A stretch of 64,000 nt of DNA from Enterobacter sp. BIGb0383 (GCF_003751845.1 NZ_RJKQ01000001.1:1550001-1614000); one strand, 5' to 3'; counted from the first letter of the stretch, positions 25,957 to 38,670 are shown. Notes: generated by a model not told the origin, from the sequence alone. Program-made: numbers and translations.

Positions 25957-27654
25957 ATGCACGAAATTTTTACGATGTTGCTGGCGGTATTCGATCGGGC
26001 AGCACTGATGTTGATCTGCCTGTTTTTCCTTATTCGCATCCGACTGTTCCGCGAGCTGCTGCATAAGACGGCCCACACGCCGCAGGAGCTGCTTGCCGTA
26101 ACGGCTATTTTCTCGATGTTCGCCCTGTTCAGTACCTGGTCCGGCGTGCACGTGGAAGGCTCGCTGGTTAACGTCAGGATCATCGCCGTGATGGCGGGCG
26201 GCATCCTGTTTGGTCCCTGGGTGGGGATTATTACCGGCATCATCGCCGGGATTCACCGCTATCTGATCGATATCGGCGGCGTTACCGCGATCCCCTGTTT
26301 TATCACCAGCATTATCGCCGGCTGTCTCTCCGGCTGGATCAACTGCCGGGTACCGAAAGCCCAGCACTGGCGAATTGGTATCCTCGGCGGAATGCTGTGC
26401 GAAACGCTGACCATGATCCTGGTGGTCGTCTGGGCGCCCACCACCCAGCTGGGCCTCGATATCGTGTCGAAAATCGGTATTCCGATGATTCTGGGCACGG
26501 TCTGTATCGGCTTTATCGTTCTGCTGGTGCAGAGTGTTGAAGGTGAAAAAGAGGCGCTTGCCGCGCGTCAGGCCAAGCTCGCGCTGGATATTGCCAATAA
26601 AACCCTGCCGCTGTTCCGCCACGTTAACAGCGAATCCCTGCGTCAGGTCTGCGACATTATCCGCCGCGATATCAGCGCCGATGCGGTCGCCATCACCAAT
26701 ATCGACCATGTTCTGGCCTATGTCGGCGTCGGGGAAGACAACTATCGCTACAGCGACGATATCATCAGCCCGACCACCCGCCGGGCGATTGATCACGGCG
26801 AAATCGTCATCAGAAACAATGACGAGGCCCATCGGACCCCGGAGATCCACTCTCTGCTGGTGATCCCGCTGTGGGAAAAAGGGGTCGTGACCGGCACGCT
26901 GAAAATTTATTACTGCCACGCGCACCAGATCACTTCCACGCTGCAGGAGATGGCCGTCGGGCTGTCGCAGATTATCTCCACTCAGCTGGAGGTTTCTCGC
27001 GCCGAGCAGCTGAGAGAGATGGCCAACAAGGCCGAGCTGCGCGCCCTGCAAAGTAAAATTAATCCCCATTTTCTGTTTAACGCGCTGAATGCGATCTCGT
27101 CATCGATTCGCCTCAATCCGGACACCGCCCGCCAGCTGATTTTTAATCTGTCGCGCTATCTTCGCTATAACATTGAATTAAAAGACGATGAGCAGATCGA
27201 TATTAAGAAAGAGCTGTATCAGATTATGGATTACATCACCATCGAGCAGGCGCGCTTCGGCGACAAGCTGACGGTGATCTACGATATTGATGATGAAGTC
27301 AGCTGCGTGATCCCCAGCCTGCTGATCCAGCCCCTGGTGGAAAACGCCATCGTTCACGGTATCCAGCCCTGTAAAGGCAAGGGCGTGGTGACCATTAGCG
27401 TGGCGGAGTGCGGTAATCGGGTGCGCATCAGCGTGCGCGACACCGGTAACGGCATCGATCCGAAAGTCATTGAGCGCGTGGAAGCCAACGAAATGCCGGG
27501 CAATAAAATCGGGCTACTGAACGTGCATCACCGGGTGAAGCTGCTTTACGGCGAAGGGCTGCATATCCGGCGTCTGGAGCCGGGGACCGAAATCACATTT
27601 TATGTGCCTAATCAGGGCACGCCGTCAACGACGCCTGTCACGCTGTTGCTCTAG
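25957..27654 (+). CDS. ypdA: Pyruvate-sensing histidine kinase YpdA (PyuS)
   Basis: A 565-residue LytS-type sensor kinase, matching E. coli length when started at ATG 25957 ([19 protein letters not shown]). The N-terminal 5TM-LYT membrane domain (residues 1 to about 190) is followed by a GAF domain (about 220-350) and a histidine kinase domain with [19 protein letters not shown] (His about 373) and [16 protein letters not shown] (N-box). With YpdB it senses extracellular pyruvate and switches on the transporter gene yhjX in E. coli. The downstream E. coli ypdC and fry genes are missing. Confidence 0.95.
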   Translation: MHEIFTMLLAVFDRAALMLICLFFLIRIRLFRELLHKTAHTPQELLAVTAIFSMFALFSTWSGVHVEGSLVNVRIIAVMAGGILFGPWVGIITGIIAGIHRYLIDIGGVTAIPCFITSIIAGCLSGWINCRVPKAQHWRIGILGGMLCETLTMILVVVWAPTTQLGLDIVSKIGIPMILGTVCIGFIVLLVQSVEGEKEALAARQAKLALDIANKTLPLFRHVNSESLRQVCDIIRRDISADAVAITNIDHVLAYVGVGEDNYRYSDDIISPTTRRAIDHGEIVIRNNDEAHRTPEIHSLLVIPLWEKGVVTGTLKIYYCHAHQITSTLQEMAVGLSQIISTQLEVSRAEQLREMANKAELRALQSKINPHFLFNALNAISSSIRLNPDTARQLIFNLSRYLRYNIELKDDEQIDIKKELYQIMDYITIEQARFGDKLTVIYDIDDEVSCVIPSLLIQPLVENAIVHGIQPCKGKGVVTISVAECGNRVRISVRDTGNGIDPKVIERVEANEMPGNKIGLLNVHHRVKLLYGEGLHIRRLEPGTEITFYVPNQGTPSTTPVTLLL

Positions 27655-27666
27655 CCGGGAGAGAAA

Positions 27667-28398
27667 ATGAAAGTCATCATTGTTGAAGACGAGTTCCTGG
27701 CGCAACAGGAACTGAGCTGGCTGATTAAAGAGCACAGCCAGATGGAGATTGTCGGTACCTTCGACGACGGCCTCGACGTGCTGAAATATCTGCAGCACAA
27801 CAAGGTCGATGCCATCTTCCTTGATATCAATATTCCGTCGCTGGACGGCGTTTTGCTGGCGCAGAATATCAGCCAGTTCGCCCACAAGCCGTTTATTGTG
27901 TTTATCACCGCGTGGAAAGAGCATGCGGTTGAAGCCTTCGAGCTGGAAGCGTTCGACTATATTCTGAAGCCGTGGCAAGAGTCGCGGATTATCACCATGC
28001 TCGGCAAGCTGGAAAATGCCTGGCAACAGCAGACGGCAGAGCCGCAGTCTGGACCGGTCGTGCGCGAAAACGATACGATCAATTTGATCAAAGACGAGAG
28101 AATTATCGTCACCAGCATCAACGATATTTACTACGCCGAAGCGCACGAAAAGATGACCTTCGTCTATACCCGTCGCGAGTCGTACGTGATGCCGATGAAT
28201 ATCACCGAGTTTTGCAGCAAGCTGCCGGCGGCGCACTTTTTCCGCTGCCACCGCTCATTCTGCGTGAACCTGAATAAAATCCGCGAGATCGAACCCTGGT
28301 TCAATAACACCTACATTCTGCGCCTGCGGGATCTCGACTTCCAGGTCCCGGTCAGCCGCAGCCGGGTTAAAGCGTTCCGGCTATTAATGAACCTGTAA
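27667..28398 (+). CDS. ypdB: LytTR response regulator YpdB (PyuR)
   Basis: A 243-residue response regulator. Its receiver domain begins MKVIIVEDEFLAQQELSWL, with the phospho-accepting Asp in DAIFLDINIPSLDGV (Asp 53-55 region) and Lys in LKPWQES. The C-terminal LytTR DNA-binding domain includes YYAEAHEKMTFVYTRRESYV and FFRCHRSFCVNLNKI. It starts 12 bases after ypdA with RBS GGGAG; partner of YpdA. Confidence 0.95.
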   Translation: MKVIIVEDEFLAQQELSWLIKEHSQMEIVGTFDDGLDVLKYLQHNKVDAIFLDINIPSLDGVLLAQNISQFAHKPFIVFITAWKEHAVEAFELEAFDYILKPWQESRIITMLGKLENAWQQQTAEPQSGPVVRENDTINLIKDERIIVTSINDIYYAEAHEKMTFVYTRRESYVMPMNITEFCSKLPAAHFFRCHRSFCVNLNKIREIEPWFNNTYILRLRDLDFQVPVSRSRVKAFRLLMNL

Positions 28399-28422
28399 AA
28401 AAGGCGCCGTTGGCGCCTTTTT
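28397..28422. terminator. Terminator between ypdB and glk
   Basis: AAAAAAGGCGCC pairs with GGCGCCTTTTT, at the ypdB stop and convergent with glk. Confidence 0.88.
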
Positions 28423-28426
28423 CTCG

Positions 28427-29392
28427 TTACAGAACCTGCCCCAGCGTCTGACGCAGATGCGCGCCCGCGCCCAGCAGCCCCGGGTTATCGTGAACGATCA
28501 GATAAGCCGGAATATCCTGCACATAGGCTTTAAAACGGCCCTTGTCTTCAAAGCCGCCGCGGAAACCGGATGCTTTAAAGAACTCCAGGAAACGCGGGAC
28601 GATCCCACCGGCGATATAGACCCCGCCAAAGGTGCCCAGATTCAGCGCCAGGTTGCCGCCAAAGCGTCCCATCATCACGCAGAACAGGGATAAGGCACGG
28701 CGACAGTCGATACAGCTGTCCGCCAGCGCGCGCTCGGTCACGTCCTTCGGCTGCAGGTTTTCCGGCAGACGACCGTCGGATTTGACGATGGCGCGGTAGA
28801 GATAGACCAGCCCAGGGCCGGACAGGACGCGCTCGGCGGAAACGTGCCCCAGCTCTGCGCGCAGCTGTTCAAGGATAATGGCCTCTTCTTCACTGTTCGG
28901 CGCATAGTCGACGTGTCCGCCTTCGCCTGGCAGGCTGATCCAGCGTTTATCCACGTGCACCAGATGCGACACGCCGAGCCCGGTGCCTGCACCGTAGACG
29001 GCAATCGGCTTACCTTCGACCGGCTCACCGCCGCCGAACTGGATCAGATGCTCTTTTTTCAGCATCGGGATCGCCATCGACACGGCAGTAAAGTCGTTAA
29101 TAATTTCCAGATGGGCCAGGCCCAGGTTCTGTTTCATTTCGGCAATAGAGAATGCCCAGGTGTGGTTGGTCATCGCCACCCAGTCGCCGGTAATCGGGCA
29201 GGCAATGGCGATACTGCCATCCTCAACCGTCACATTCTGTTCCTGCAGATACACACGCACCACCGCTTCCAGGCTCGGGTAGTCCAGCCCGGAGTACGTT
29301 TTAGCGTGCGAAATATCACCGCTTTCCACATCGCACAACGCTAAACGCGCGTTGGTGCCACCAACATCTCCTACCAGGGCATACTTTGTCAT
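28427..29392 (-). CDS. glk: Glucokinase
   Basis: A 321-residue ATP-dependent glucokinase, the E. coli length when started at Met 29392 ([19 protein letters not shown]). The phosphate-binding [12 protein letters not shown], sugar-binding [14 protein letters not shown] (catalytic Asp in NDF), and [15 protein letters not shown] are visible. It phosphorylates cytoplasmic free glucose. Divergent from nothing nearby; ipdC follows upstream on the same strand with its own gap of 164 bases. Confidence 0.96.
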   Translation of the reverse strand: MTKYALVGDVGGTNARLALCDVESGDISHAKTYSGLDYPSLEAVVRVYLQEQNVTVEDGSIAIACPITGDWVAMTNHTWAFSIAEMKQNLGLAHLEIINDFTAVSMAIPMLKKEHLIQFGGGEPVEGKPIAVYGAGTGLGVSHLVHVDKRWISLPGEGGHVDYAPNSEEEAIILEQLRAELGHVSAERVLSGPGLVYLYRAIVKSDGRLPENLQPKDVTERALADSCIDCRRALSLFCVMMGRFGGNLALNLGTFGGVYIAGGIVPRFLEFFKASGFRGGFEDKGRFKAYVQDIPAYLIVHDNPGLLGAGAHLRQTLGQVL

Positions 29393-29556
29393 TCTGCTGC
29401 TGCTCCGCAAGATTCCGAAAATCGCTTTGGCACACTGTAAATACAAGCCGACGTAACAACAACGCCCACCGTGCGACTACCCCGGAAATGTCGATCTCGA
29501 TCACATTCCTCTGCGATTTACTTTACCGTTTCAGCTCACACAGCGCGAAGCCTGCA

Positions 29557-31296
<1,740 letters not shown>

Positions 31297-31386
31297 TTAA
31301 TTTTACGAGGCTGACACAGACTGGCGGGAAGACGGCCATTAGTGTAAACGTATACATCTTCTGTGCTCTTGTCCTAAGGAAATAAT

Positions 31387-32385
31387 ATGGTTTATCAGGC
31401 CGATCCTCAGCGTTACCAGACAATGGACTACCGTCGCTGCGGCGACAGCGGCATCAAACTGCCGGCAATTTCACTCGGTCTTTGGCACAACTTCGGCGAC
31501 GAAACGCTGGTAGAAACCAGCCGTCAGCTGCTGCACCGTGCCTTCGACCTGGGCATCACCCACTTTGATTTAGCCAACAACTATGGCCCGCCGCCCGGCT
31601 CCGCCGAGCGTAACTTTGGTCGTATTCTGCAGGAAGATTTTCTGCCCTGGCGCGATGAACTGATTATTTCGACCAAGGCGGGCTATACCATGTGGGACGG
31701 TCCCTACGGCGACTGGGGCTCGCGCAAATATCTGATTTCCAGCCTCGACCAGAGTCTGAAGCGGATGGGCCTGGACTATGTCGATATCTTCTATCACCAC
31801 CGTCCGGATCCGGAGACGCCGCTCAAAGAGACCATGCGTGCGCTGGACCATGTCGTTCGTCAGGGGAAAGCTCTCTACGTTGGGCTGTCGAATTACCCGG
31901 CAGATCTGGCCCGTCAGGCGATTGAGATCCTCGAAGATTTAGGTACCCCCTGCCTGATTCATCAGCCGAAATATTCCATGTTCGAGCGCTGGGTTGAAGC
32001 GGACCTGCTCGATCTGCTGCAGGAGAAAGGCGTGGGCAGTATCGCGTTCTCTCCGCTGGCGGGTGGGATGCTGACGGATCGCTATCTCGACGGTATCCCG
32101 GCGGACTCGCGTGCCGCCAGCGGCAGCCGCTTCCTGAATGCCGACCAGCTCACCGAAAGCAAACTGAGCCGCGTTCGCCAGCTTAACGATATCGCACTGA
32201 GTCGTGGACAGAAGCTGTCGCAGATGGCGCTGGCCTGGGTACTGCGTGATAACAAAGTGACCTCGGTGCTGATCGGCGCGAGTAAAACGTCACAAATTGA
32301 GGATGCGGTGGGAATGCTGATGAACAGTCAGTTCACTACCCAGGAGTGTGAGGCCATCGAGGCGATTTTGCAGCAGGGCGAATAA
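31387..32385 (+). CDS. YghZ-like aldo/keto reductase
   Basis: A 332-residue aldo/keto reductase close to E. coli YghZ (L-glyceraldehyde 3-phosphate reductase, AKR14). The opening YRRCGDSGIKLPAISLGLWHNFG, catalytic DLANNYGPPPGSAERNFG, STKAGYTMWDGPYGDWGSRK and IFYHHRPDPETPLKE are the group's signatures. In E. coli, YghZ helps detoxify methylglyoxal. The gene is divergent from ipdC, with about 177 bases between, and is not at the E. coli yghZ locus, so it is a relocated or extra copy. Confidence 0.88.
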   Translation: MVYQADPQRYQTMDYRRCGDSGIKLPAISLGLWHNFGDETLVETSRQLLHRAFDLGITHFDLANNYGPPPGSAERNFGRILQEDFLPWRDELIISTKAGYTMWDGPYGDWGSRKYLISSLDQSLKRMGLDYVDIFYHHRPDPETPLKETMRALDHVVRQGKALYVGLSNYPADLARQAIEILEDLGTPCLIHQPKYSMFERWVEADLLDLLQEKGVGSIAFSPLAGGMLTDRYLDGIPADSRAASGSRFLNADQLTESKLSRVRQLNDIALSRGQKLSQMALAWVLRDNKVTSVLIGASKTSQIEDAVGMLMNSQFTTQECEAIEAILQQGE

Positions 32386-32506
32386 GCCGTACTTGTGCAA
32401 AAAATGCTGTCCTTTACGATTTAAGAGTTACGCCAATTCGACGGGGCTTTACCGCCCCGTAATATTGCGTTAGCAGGCCACAGGCCTTTCGTGAAGGAGA
32501 GTCACT

Positions 32507-32845
32507 ATGTTCAGGTCCCTGATTCTGGCAGCCATTTTGATGGCGTCAGCCCCGCTGGTTGCGAATGCTGCGGAAATCACCCTGTTGCCATCGGTTAAGC
32601 TGCAAATTGGCGATCGCGACAACTACGGTAATTACTGGGACGGCGGACGCTGGCGCGACCGCGATTACTGGCGAAGCAACTATGAGTGGCGTAAAAACCG
32701 CTGGTGGAAGCACGATAACGGCCGCCATCGCGGCTGGGACGATCGTCGCGCATGGGAGCGCGGCTATCAGGAAGGCTGGCGCGATCGGGACGATCGCCGT
32801 GGATGGGATCGTCCGGGACGCGGACGCGGTCATCACCATCGCTGA
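32507..32845 (+). CDS. ypeC: YpeC, DUF2502 periplasmic protein
   Basis: A 112-residue secreted protein. The signal peptide ([21 protein letters not shown]) is followed by [20 protein letters not shown] and a strongly basic/aromatic tail rich in Arg, Asp, Trp and His ending RGRGHHHR. It matches E. coli YpeC of unknown function. RBS GGAGAG precedes ATG 32507. The His-rich C-terminus could bind metals, but that is only inference. Confidence 0.92.
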   Translation: MFRSLILAAILMASAPLVANAAEITLLPSVKLQIGDRDNYGNYWDGGRWRDRDYWRSNYEWRKNRWWKHDNGRHRGWDDRRAWERGYQEGWRDRDDRRGWDRPGRGRGHHHR

Positions 32846-32898
32846 TTTATCTGCAGCCCCGTCGCCCGCGACGGGGTTTTCACTTATAGCCCCAAAAA

Positions 32899-33222
32899 TT
32901 AAACCAGAACCTTCAGTCCATGTTTCTGCACTACAGCTAACAGTTTCAGCGCCACTCCGCCTGGACGTTTCACACCACTTTCCCATTTCTGCACCGTTGA
33001 GACACTGGTATTAAGATAACGGGCAAAAACGGGTTGGCTGACGTTTAGCTTTTCACGCAAAGCTTTAATCTCAATGGGTTGCATACTATCCACATTGTTA
33101 AGGCATGCTTTATCAAAGTTGCGCATCGTTTCCTGCGGGATAGCATCAACACTGTATAACCCGGCAGCAGCGCTGTGGATGGCCTCAAATGCAGGACTTT
33201 TGAACTTACTTTTTGCAGTCAT
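32899..33222 (-). CDS. HTH antitoxin of RelE-type pair
   Basis: A 107-residue protein with a C-terminal XRE-type helix-turn-helix (IEIKALREKLNVSQPVFARY, LNTSVSTVQKWESG), similar to HigA/NadS-type antitoxins. It follows the toxin gene and overlaps it by 17 bases, the toxin-first order of higBA-like modules. It probably neutralises the toxin and represses the operon. Inserted between ypeC and mntH. Confidence 0.85.
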   Translation of the reverse strand: MTAKSKFKSPAFEAIHSAAAGLYSVDAIPQETMRNFDKACLNNVDSMQPIEIKALREKLNVSQPVFARYLNTSVSTVQKWESGVKRPGGVALKLLAVVQKHGLKVLV

Positions 33223-33565
33223 GGCAAATCTCCACCAATTCTTTACTCTTAATCAGCGCCATAATCTTTTTATCAATAAGAGCAGCATAGTGTTTCGCCA
33301 ACTCACGAAATCCAGCCAGTTCGCGACTATCAATATTTGCCATGTCCTGTTTGGCATACAGGAACGTGTAAAACCAGTTCTCACCGCCTTTCGCCAGGAT
33401 AATGGCGCGATCGCGATTCTGATTCAGCCGTTTCTTATAAACGCCCCCACCGAGGTCGTCAGCCTTTCCCTGCATTGCTGCCTCAATAGCCTGGCATAAC
33501 TCACTATCTTTGATGGCGTGAGATTTAGCCGCCTTGCTGAACCATTTAGTTTTAAATACTCGCAT
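33206..33565 (-). CDS. RelE/HigB-family toxin
   Basis: A 119-residue basic protein of the RelE-like group (PF06296-type): MRVFKTKWFSKAAKSHAI at the N-terminus, GGGVYKKRLNQNRD and the AIILAKGGENWFYTFLYAKQD core (residues about 55-75). Homologues are ribosome-dependent mRNA interferases. It lies first in the operon, with the antitoxin overlapping its 3' end. Activity not demonstrated. Confidence 0.83.
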   Translation of the reverse strand: MRVFKTKWFSKAAKSHAIKDSELCQAIEAAMQGKADDLGGGVYKKRLNQNRDRAIILAKGGENWFYTFLYAKQDMANIDSRELAGFRELAKHYAALIDKKIMALIKSKELVEICHDCKK

Positions 33566-33664
33566 CAGGCAAACATCCTGTTACCTTAACTATAGCACCA
33601 GGTGCCAGACTACTCGTCTTTTCTTACTGATGCAAACCAGAAGGACTCTCCCACTGCGCTGACG

Positions 33665-34921
33665 TCAATGGCTTCCTGCCACGGTCATGTCCAGCGCCGT
33701 GCCCACCAGCAGCCAGAGATTTAGTCCCACCACCAGCGCCACAATAATCCAGCCGATGCGTTTTACCCACGTTGCATTGACCAGGTCGCCCATCAGGCGC
33801 GCATCGCTGGTAAAGATCAGCAGCGGCACCAGCGCAAGAGCAATACCAAAGCTCAGCAGTACCTGGCTCATGACCAGGATCCGCGTCGGGTCCAGCCCCA
33901 TCAGAATCACGATAAACGAGGGCAGCATGGTAATACTGCGCCGGAGCCACAGGGGAATATGGAAGCGCACAAAGCCCTGCATTACCACCTGTCCGGCCAG
34001 GGTGCCCACCACCGTTGACGACAGTCCGGCCGCCACCAGGCTCAGGCCAAAAATGGTCGCAGCAGCATGGCTCAGCAGCGGTTCGAGGGTTAAATAGGCC
34101 AGCTCAAGATCGGCCACGCCCGTATGACCATTAAAGTGAAATGCTGCCGCGGCGGTCGCCATCATCGCCAGGTTTACAAAACCGGCGATGGTCATGGCAA
34201 TGCCCACGTCCCAGCGGGTTGCGGCATAACGTTCCCGTCGTTCTCCTCCATGGAGATGCTGAGTGAGGGACGAATGGAGATAAATCACGTGCGGCATAAT
34301 GGTCGCCCCCAGCACGCCCGCCGCCAGGAAGACCGCCTGTGAACCCGGCAGCGACGGGATAATAATCCCGCGCGCCAGCGGAGCGAGCGCGGGCTGAGAG
34401 AAGACCAGCTCAACGATATAGGCGGCGGCAACAAACAGCAGCAGCCCACCAATCACCTTCTCCAGCGGCTTCTGCCCACGGCTTTGTAGCATCAGGATCA
34501 GGAAAGTGGCAATGCCGGTCAGAACAGCGCCCTGCAACAACGACACGCCGAGGATCAGCTTAAAGCCGATCGCCGCGCCGATAAACTCCGCGAGATCCGT
34601 CGCCATGGCGATAATTTCCGCCTGCACCCAGTAAAACCAGACCAGCGGACGCGGGTAGCGATCGCGAATATGTTCCGCAAGATTTTTCCCGGTGGCAATC
34701 CCCAGCTTGGCGGAAAGCAGCTGGATCAGCATCGCCATCAGGTTAGCCCATACCACCACCCACAATAGCTGGTAGCCAAAGCTGGCCCCCGCCTGGATGT
34801 TGGTAGCAAAGTTACCGGGATCGATATAGCCAATAGCGGCAATGAACGCTGGCCCCATCAGTGCCAGCCTTAATCTACGCGCTGTACGACCACTGCTCCC
34901 CTCAACGCGACTGTCGTTCAT
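33665..34921 (-). CDS. mntH: Mn(II)/H+ Nramp transporter MntH
   Basis: A 418-residue Nramp transporter, slightly longer than the 412-residue E. coli protein at the C-terminus. The metal-binding DPGNFATN motif lies in TM1 (about 34-41), and the second conserved motif reads [15 protein letters not shown] in TM6. It imports Mn(II) and some Fe(II) with protons. MntR and Fur sites lie directly upstream, consistent with repression by Mn and iron. Confidence 0.97.
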   Translation of the reverse strand: MNDSRVEGSSGRTARRLRLALMGPAFIAAIGYIDPGNFATNIQAGASFGYQLLWVVVWANLMAMLIQLLSAKLGIATGKNLAEHIRDRYPRPLVWFYWVQAEIIAMATDLAEFIGAAIGFKLILGVSLLQGAVLTGIATFLILMLQSRGQKPLEKVIGGLLLFVAAAYIVELVFSQPALAPLARGIIIPSLPGSQAVFLAAGVLGATIMPHVIYLHSSLTQHLHGGERRERYAATRWDVGIAMTIAGFVNLAMMATAAAAFHFNGHTGVADLELAYLTLEPLLSHAAATIFGLSLVAAGLSSTVVGTLAGQVVMQGFVRFHIPLWLRRSITMLPSFIVILMGLDPTRILVMSQVLLSFGIALALVPLLIFTSDARLMGDLVNATWVKRIGWIIVALVVGLNLWLLVGTALDMTVAGSH

Positions 34922-34932
34922 TTCATGCCTCT

Positions 34933-34953
34933 AATATAGCCTTTGCTATGTTT
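34933..34953. promoter_or_regulatory. MntR box of mntH
   Basis: AATATAGCCTTTGCTATGTTT closely matches the inverted-repeat MntR operator known upstream of enteric mntH (AACATAGCnnnnGCTATGTT form) and lies 12 bases upstream of the start codon. Confidence 0.85.
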
Positions 34954-34970
34954 CATGCTATCAAAATGCG

Positions 34971-34989
34971 AATGATTATCAAGATCATT
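34971..34989. promoter_or_regulatory. Fur box of mntH
   Basis: AATGATTATCAAGATCATT is an imperfect Fur-type inverted repeat about 50 bases upstream of mntH; E. coli mntH also has a Fur site here. Confidence 0.7.
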
Positions 34990-35264
34990 AAAAAGGGTTG
35001 TAGCGATTTCTCTGATAGGGGTTCACTTTTGGCTGGCGGGATGCTGATAAAATCGCAGCACGTTGCTAATGCGTTTTTACATGATATTAACATACACAGG
35101 TGGATTTTCACTTCTTTACGCAACATCACTAAAATGTATGTTTGTTTGTCTTTTTTGAATCTACTCACACCTTTTTATTATTGTGCGTTTCAGATCTCGT
35201 TTTCTTTGCACTTGTTACATAGAATGTGCACGAAAATTAAATCTGCCTCATATTTGGAGCAAAT
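34990..35264. other. mntH-nupC intergenic region
   Basis: With the sites above, the mntH-nupC gap is 343 bases and holds no gene. The rest is AT-rich nupC promoter and leader sequence; the nupC RBS GGAG precedes ATG 35265. I could not place a CRP or CytR site confidently. Confidence 0.5.
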
Positions 35265-36455
35265 ATGGACCGCGTTTTGCACTTTGTCCTCGCCCTTGCT
35301 GTGGTTGCACTGCTGGCACTGATTGTCAGCAGCGATCGTAAGCAAATCCGCATTCGTTTTATTGTTCAATTACTTGTGATTGAAGTATTGCTGGCCTGGT
35401 TCTTCCTGACCTCAGACGTCGGCCTTGGATTTGTAAAAGGCTTCTCCGAAATGTTTGAAAAACTGCTCGGATTCGCCAACGAAGGGACAAACTTTGTTTT
35501 TGGCAAAATGAATGATGAAGGTCTGGCCTTCTTCTTCCTGAAGGTGCTGTGCCCGATCATCTTTATCTCTGCACTGATCGGTATTCTGCAGCATATCCGC
35601 ATTCTGCCTATTGTTATCCGCGCTATCGGCACCGTGCTGTCGAAAGTCAACGGTATGGGCAAGCTGGAATCCTTTAACGCCGTCAGCTCTCTGATTCTGG
35701 GACAGTCCGAAAACTTTATCGCCTATAAAGATATTCTGGGCAAAATGTCACGCAAGCGCATGTACACCATGTCTGCCACCGCGATGTCGACCGTATCTAT
35801 GTCGATTGTTGGCGCGTACATGACCATGCTCGATCCGAAATATGTGGTAGCTGCGCTGATCCTCAACATGTTCAGCACCTTTATTGTGGTGCAGCTGATT
35901 AACCCGTACAGCGTTGATGAGAAAGAAGAAAACCTGCAGATGTCCAATCTGCATGAAGGTCAGAGCTTCTTTGAAATGCTGGGCGAGTACATCCTGGCCG
36001 GTTTCAAAGTGGCGATTATCGTTGCCGCGATGCTGATTGGCTTTATCGCCCTGATCGCCGCGCTGAACGCCCTGTTCGCGACCGTCTTCGGTATCTCCTT
36101 CCAGGGGATTCTGGGCTACATCTTCTACCCGATTGCCTGGGTGATGGGTGTGCCAGCGGGTGAAGCACTGCAGGTCGGCAGTATTATGGCGACCAAGCTG
36201 GTGTCTAACGAATTCGTGGCAATGATGGACCTGCAGAAACTTGCCGGTACGCTGAGCCCGCGTGCGGAAGGCATTCTGTCTATCTTCCTGGTCTCCTTCG
36301 CTAACTTCTCGTCTATCGGCATCATTGCCGGTGCGATTAAAGGCCTGAATGAAGAACAGGGTAACGTGGTTTCCCGTTTCGGTCTGAAACTGGTCTACGG
36401 CTCTACCCTGGTGAGCGTGCTGTCCGCGTCAATTGCCGCGCTGGTTATCCGCTAA
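35265..36455 (+). CDS. nupC: Concentrative nucleoside transporter NupC
   Basis: A 396-residue CNT-family proton/nucleoside symporter. The N-terminus [20 protein letters not shown] and the family core [20 protein letters not shown] (about 146-165), [16 protein letters not shown] and [15 protein letters not shown] are visible, with about eight membrane segments. It imports nucleosides except guanosine. Same position and similar length as E. coli nupC. Confidence 0.96.
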   Translation: MDRVLHFVLALAVVALLALIVSSDRKQIRIRFIVQLLVIEVLLAWFFLTSDVGLGFVKGFSEMFEKLLGFANEGTNFVFGKMNDEGLAFFFLKVLCPIIFISALIGILQHIRILPIVIRAIGTVLSKVNGMGKLESFNAVSSLILGQSENFIAYKDILGKMSRKRMYTMSATAMSTVSMSIVGAYMTMLDPKYVVAALILNMFSTFIVVQLINPYSVDEKEENLQMSNLHEGQSFFEMLGEYILAGFKVAIIVAAMLIGFIALIAALNALFATVFGISFQGILGYIFYPIAWVMGVPAGEALQVGSIMATKLVSNEFVAMMDLQKLAGTLSPRAEGILSIFLVSFANFSSIGIIAGAIKGLNEEQGNVVSRFGLKLVYGSTLVSVLSASIAALVIR

Positions 36456-36472
36456 ACCCAACGCTGTAATAG

Positions 36473-36500
36473 AAAAAGCCGGGAAATTCCCGGCTTTTTT
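36473..36500. terminator. nupC/pdeA terminator
   Basis: AAAAAGCCGGGAA pairs with TTCCCGGCTTTTTT between the convergent nupC and pdeA stops. Confidence 0.88.
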
Positions 36501-36501
36501 G

Positions 36502-38670
36502 TCAGCTCAGCGGCGTCGGCTTACCCAGCAAATACCCCTGCAGATAATCGACCCCCAGCGCCAGCAGCATCTCCCTCTGCGTTTCGGTTTCAACATACTC
36601 CGCCACCACCGACAGCGACTTCGCTTTTGCCAGCTCACAAATCGATTTCACAATCATCGCATCCATGGCATCGGTCGCAATCTCCTTCACAAAGCAGCCA
36701 TCAATTTTAATGATATCCGCCTGCAGACGCTTCAGGCGCTCGTAGTTGGCGTAGCCGGTACCAAAATCGTCAATGGCAATTTTGCAGCCGTAATCACGCA
36801 GCATCTGGATATTTTGCACGCTGACTTCCGAATTAGAAAACGCCTGCTCTTCTGTAATTTCGACGATCACATTTTCGGCTCTGACGTTGTACAGGCGAAA
36901 CAGCGCGATGATTCTGGCGGCGCTCTCTTTGTGCATGAGGGTAAAGGGCAGCAGGTTCACCGAGCAGCGAAACTGCGGATTCGCCTGGATCCAGCGGCAC
37001 ACTTTTTCAATCACCAGCATGTCAAAGCGCCTGCTCAGGTTAAACTGGGCAACGACGGGAATAAACCGGTCGGGCATAATGATCTCCCCGTCGCACACCA
37101 GTCGCGTGAGGATCTCATCGTATCCCTTCCCTGCCGCATCGCGGATCGGCTGGGCGTACAGCACCAGACCGTCTTCCGCCAGCGCACGTTTAATTTGCCC
37201 CAGTAGCAGAACACGTTCGGTGGTCTGCCCCGAGACGGTGCCCATACTGTTGTTCAGCGCCAGCACGCGCCGCGATTCACAGGCCTGCTCTGCCAGCCAG
37301 CTGAGCTGGCCCAGAGTATGGTGCAGATCGCTGTCGTTACCGTCGATGACATCCCAGGCAGCGCCGAATTCCAGCTCCAGCACCGCGTTGTGCCAGCCAA
37401 ACTTGACGTGGTTCAGCATATTGACGATATGGCTCAGCCGCTGCGCCGTCTCCGGACCGTACAGCACCAGGGCGAGCTCACTTCCGGGCATCTGAAACGC
37501 CTTCTCTCCCGGCTGCAGCAGCGACTGAAGATGGCGAACGACCAGCCGCTTGCAGTGTACGCGCATCATCATGCCGTAGTGACGGCTCAGGAATTCAAGG
37601 TTCGCCATCCGCAGGCAGCAGAGGCTGGCCTGCTGAACATCCGTCAGGCTCGCCTCCAGCGCCCGCAGATTGGGTAAACCCGTCAGCGGATCGGTTAACG
37701 CCTGGGCGTGCCATTTCCGCCTAATCCGCTGGCTGTGCTGGAAAATGTTCAGCATGTAGAGCAGGCAGATAGAAAAGGAGATCAGCACCGACAGAACGAA
37801 GGCAAGCGCGTATTCCGTACTCACACCATGGAGGAAGTTGTTGTTACTGGCCAGCAACAGGAGCGCACAGAGAGCCCAGCTTAGCGACAGCACGGGGTAA
37901 CTTAGCTTGCGGATACCGACGGTAAACAGAATAAAAATGATCGGTACCAGATAACCGGCAATATAGCCCGAGCTAATCGGCAGGCACAGCGCGGCCACGA
38001 CCAGCGCCAGTCCGCAGAGCCAGGAGAACGCAAAAAGGCGGTTGCCGGGCAACAATAGCGTTCCGGTACTTTTTCGCCACAGCACTCGCGCATAGCGAGG
38101 ATTCAGTATCACCCGCAGAGGAAAATAGAACAGCATAGTAAAAATGAGTACCGCGCCAATCAGGCTCTGCACGTCAACAATGGTGTATATCGCGGACGCA
38201 GAGGCAAAATACGGCGAGACGGAGACCGGGTAATCCAGGTACTCTCCGGTCAGGTACATCGTTCCTTTGAGCAGGATCGGCGCCACAAATCCGAACCAGA
38301 AAATGCGCTCTCCCATATGCCAGTTTGGCAGACCAAAGCGCCAGCGCGGCCCGAGCCGCCAGCGGACCACAACGCAAATGGCAAGAAACGCGGAGAGCTG
38401 ACAAAACAGCAGCAGAGCGGCCTGAACCAGGGATAAGTCGAAATACCAGCAGTTGGTGATGGCAAAACCGATAATCAGCGGCAGCACGGCGTGACGCCCG
38501 AAAAGTAGCATCATTGACATCATGACGCTCATCGGCAGCCATGCCAGATGAATACCGTGATTATCAATAATGGCCTGCGGGGAGAGTGTGCGTGAGACGG
38601 GAATAAAAATAATGCACAGCAACAATGCCAGCGCAAACTTTCTAAAGTAAATCGAGTTATTGTTGCCCAT
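36502..38670 (-). CDS. pdeA: Cyclic-di-GMP phosphodiesterase PdeA (YfeA)
   Basis: A 722-residue membrane protein. The N-terminal MASE1-type membrane domain (about 1-320) is followed by a degenerate GGDEF domain (DPLTGLPNLRALEAS near 340; the usual GGDEF site reads GSELALVL) and a C-terminal EAL domain (DEILTRLVCDGE, ITEEQAFSN, AIDDFGTGYANYERLK, ADIIKIDGCFV, VVAEYVET). The EAL catalytic residues in DDFGTGY and the final Glu are intact, so cyclic-di-GMP cleavage is expected; cyclase activity is not. Confidence 0.92.
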   Translation of the reverse strand: MGNNNSIYFRKFALALLLCIIFIPVSRTLSPQAIIDNHGIHLAWLPMSVMMSMMLLFGRHAVLPLIIGFAITNCWYFDLSLVQAALLLFCQLSAFLAICVVVRWRLGPRWRFGLPNWHMGERIFWFGFVAPILLKGTMYLTGEYLDYPVSVSPYFASASAIYTIVDVQSLIGAVLIFTMLFYFPLRVILNPRYARVLWRKSTGTLLLPGNRLFAFSWLCGLALVVAALCLPISSGYIAGYLVPIIFILFTVGIRKLSYPVLSLSWALCALLLLASNNNFLHGVSTEYALAFVLSVLISFSICLLYMLNIFQHSQRIRRKWHAQALTDPLTGLPNLRALEASLTDVQQASLCCLRMANLEFLSRHYGMMMRVHCKRLVVRHLQSLLQPGEKAFQMPGSELALVLYGPETAQRLSHIVNMLNHVKFGWHNAVLELEFGAAWDVIDGNDSDLHHTLGQLSWLAEQACESRRVLALNNSMGTVSGQTTERVLLLGQIKRALAEDGLVLYAQPIRDAAGKGYDEILTRLVCDGEIIMPDRFIPVVAQFNLSRRFDMLVIEKVCRWIQANPQFRCSVNLLPFTLMHKESAARIIALFRLYNVRAENVIVEITEEQAFSNSEVSVQNIQMLRDYGCKIAIDDFGTGYANYERLKRLQADIIKIDGCFVKEIATDAMDAMIVKSICELAKAKSLSVVAEYVETETQREMLLALGVDYLQGYLLGKPTPLS

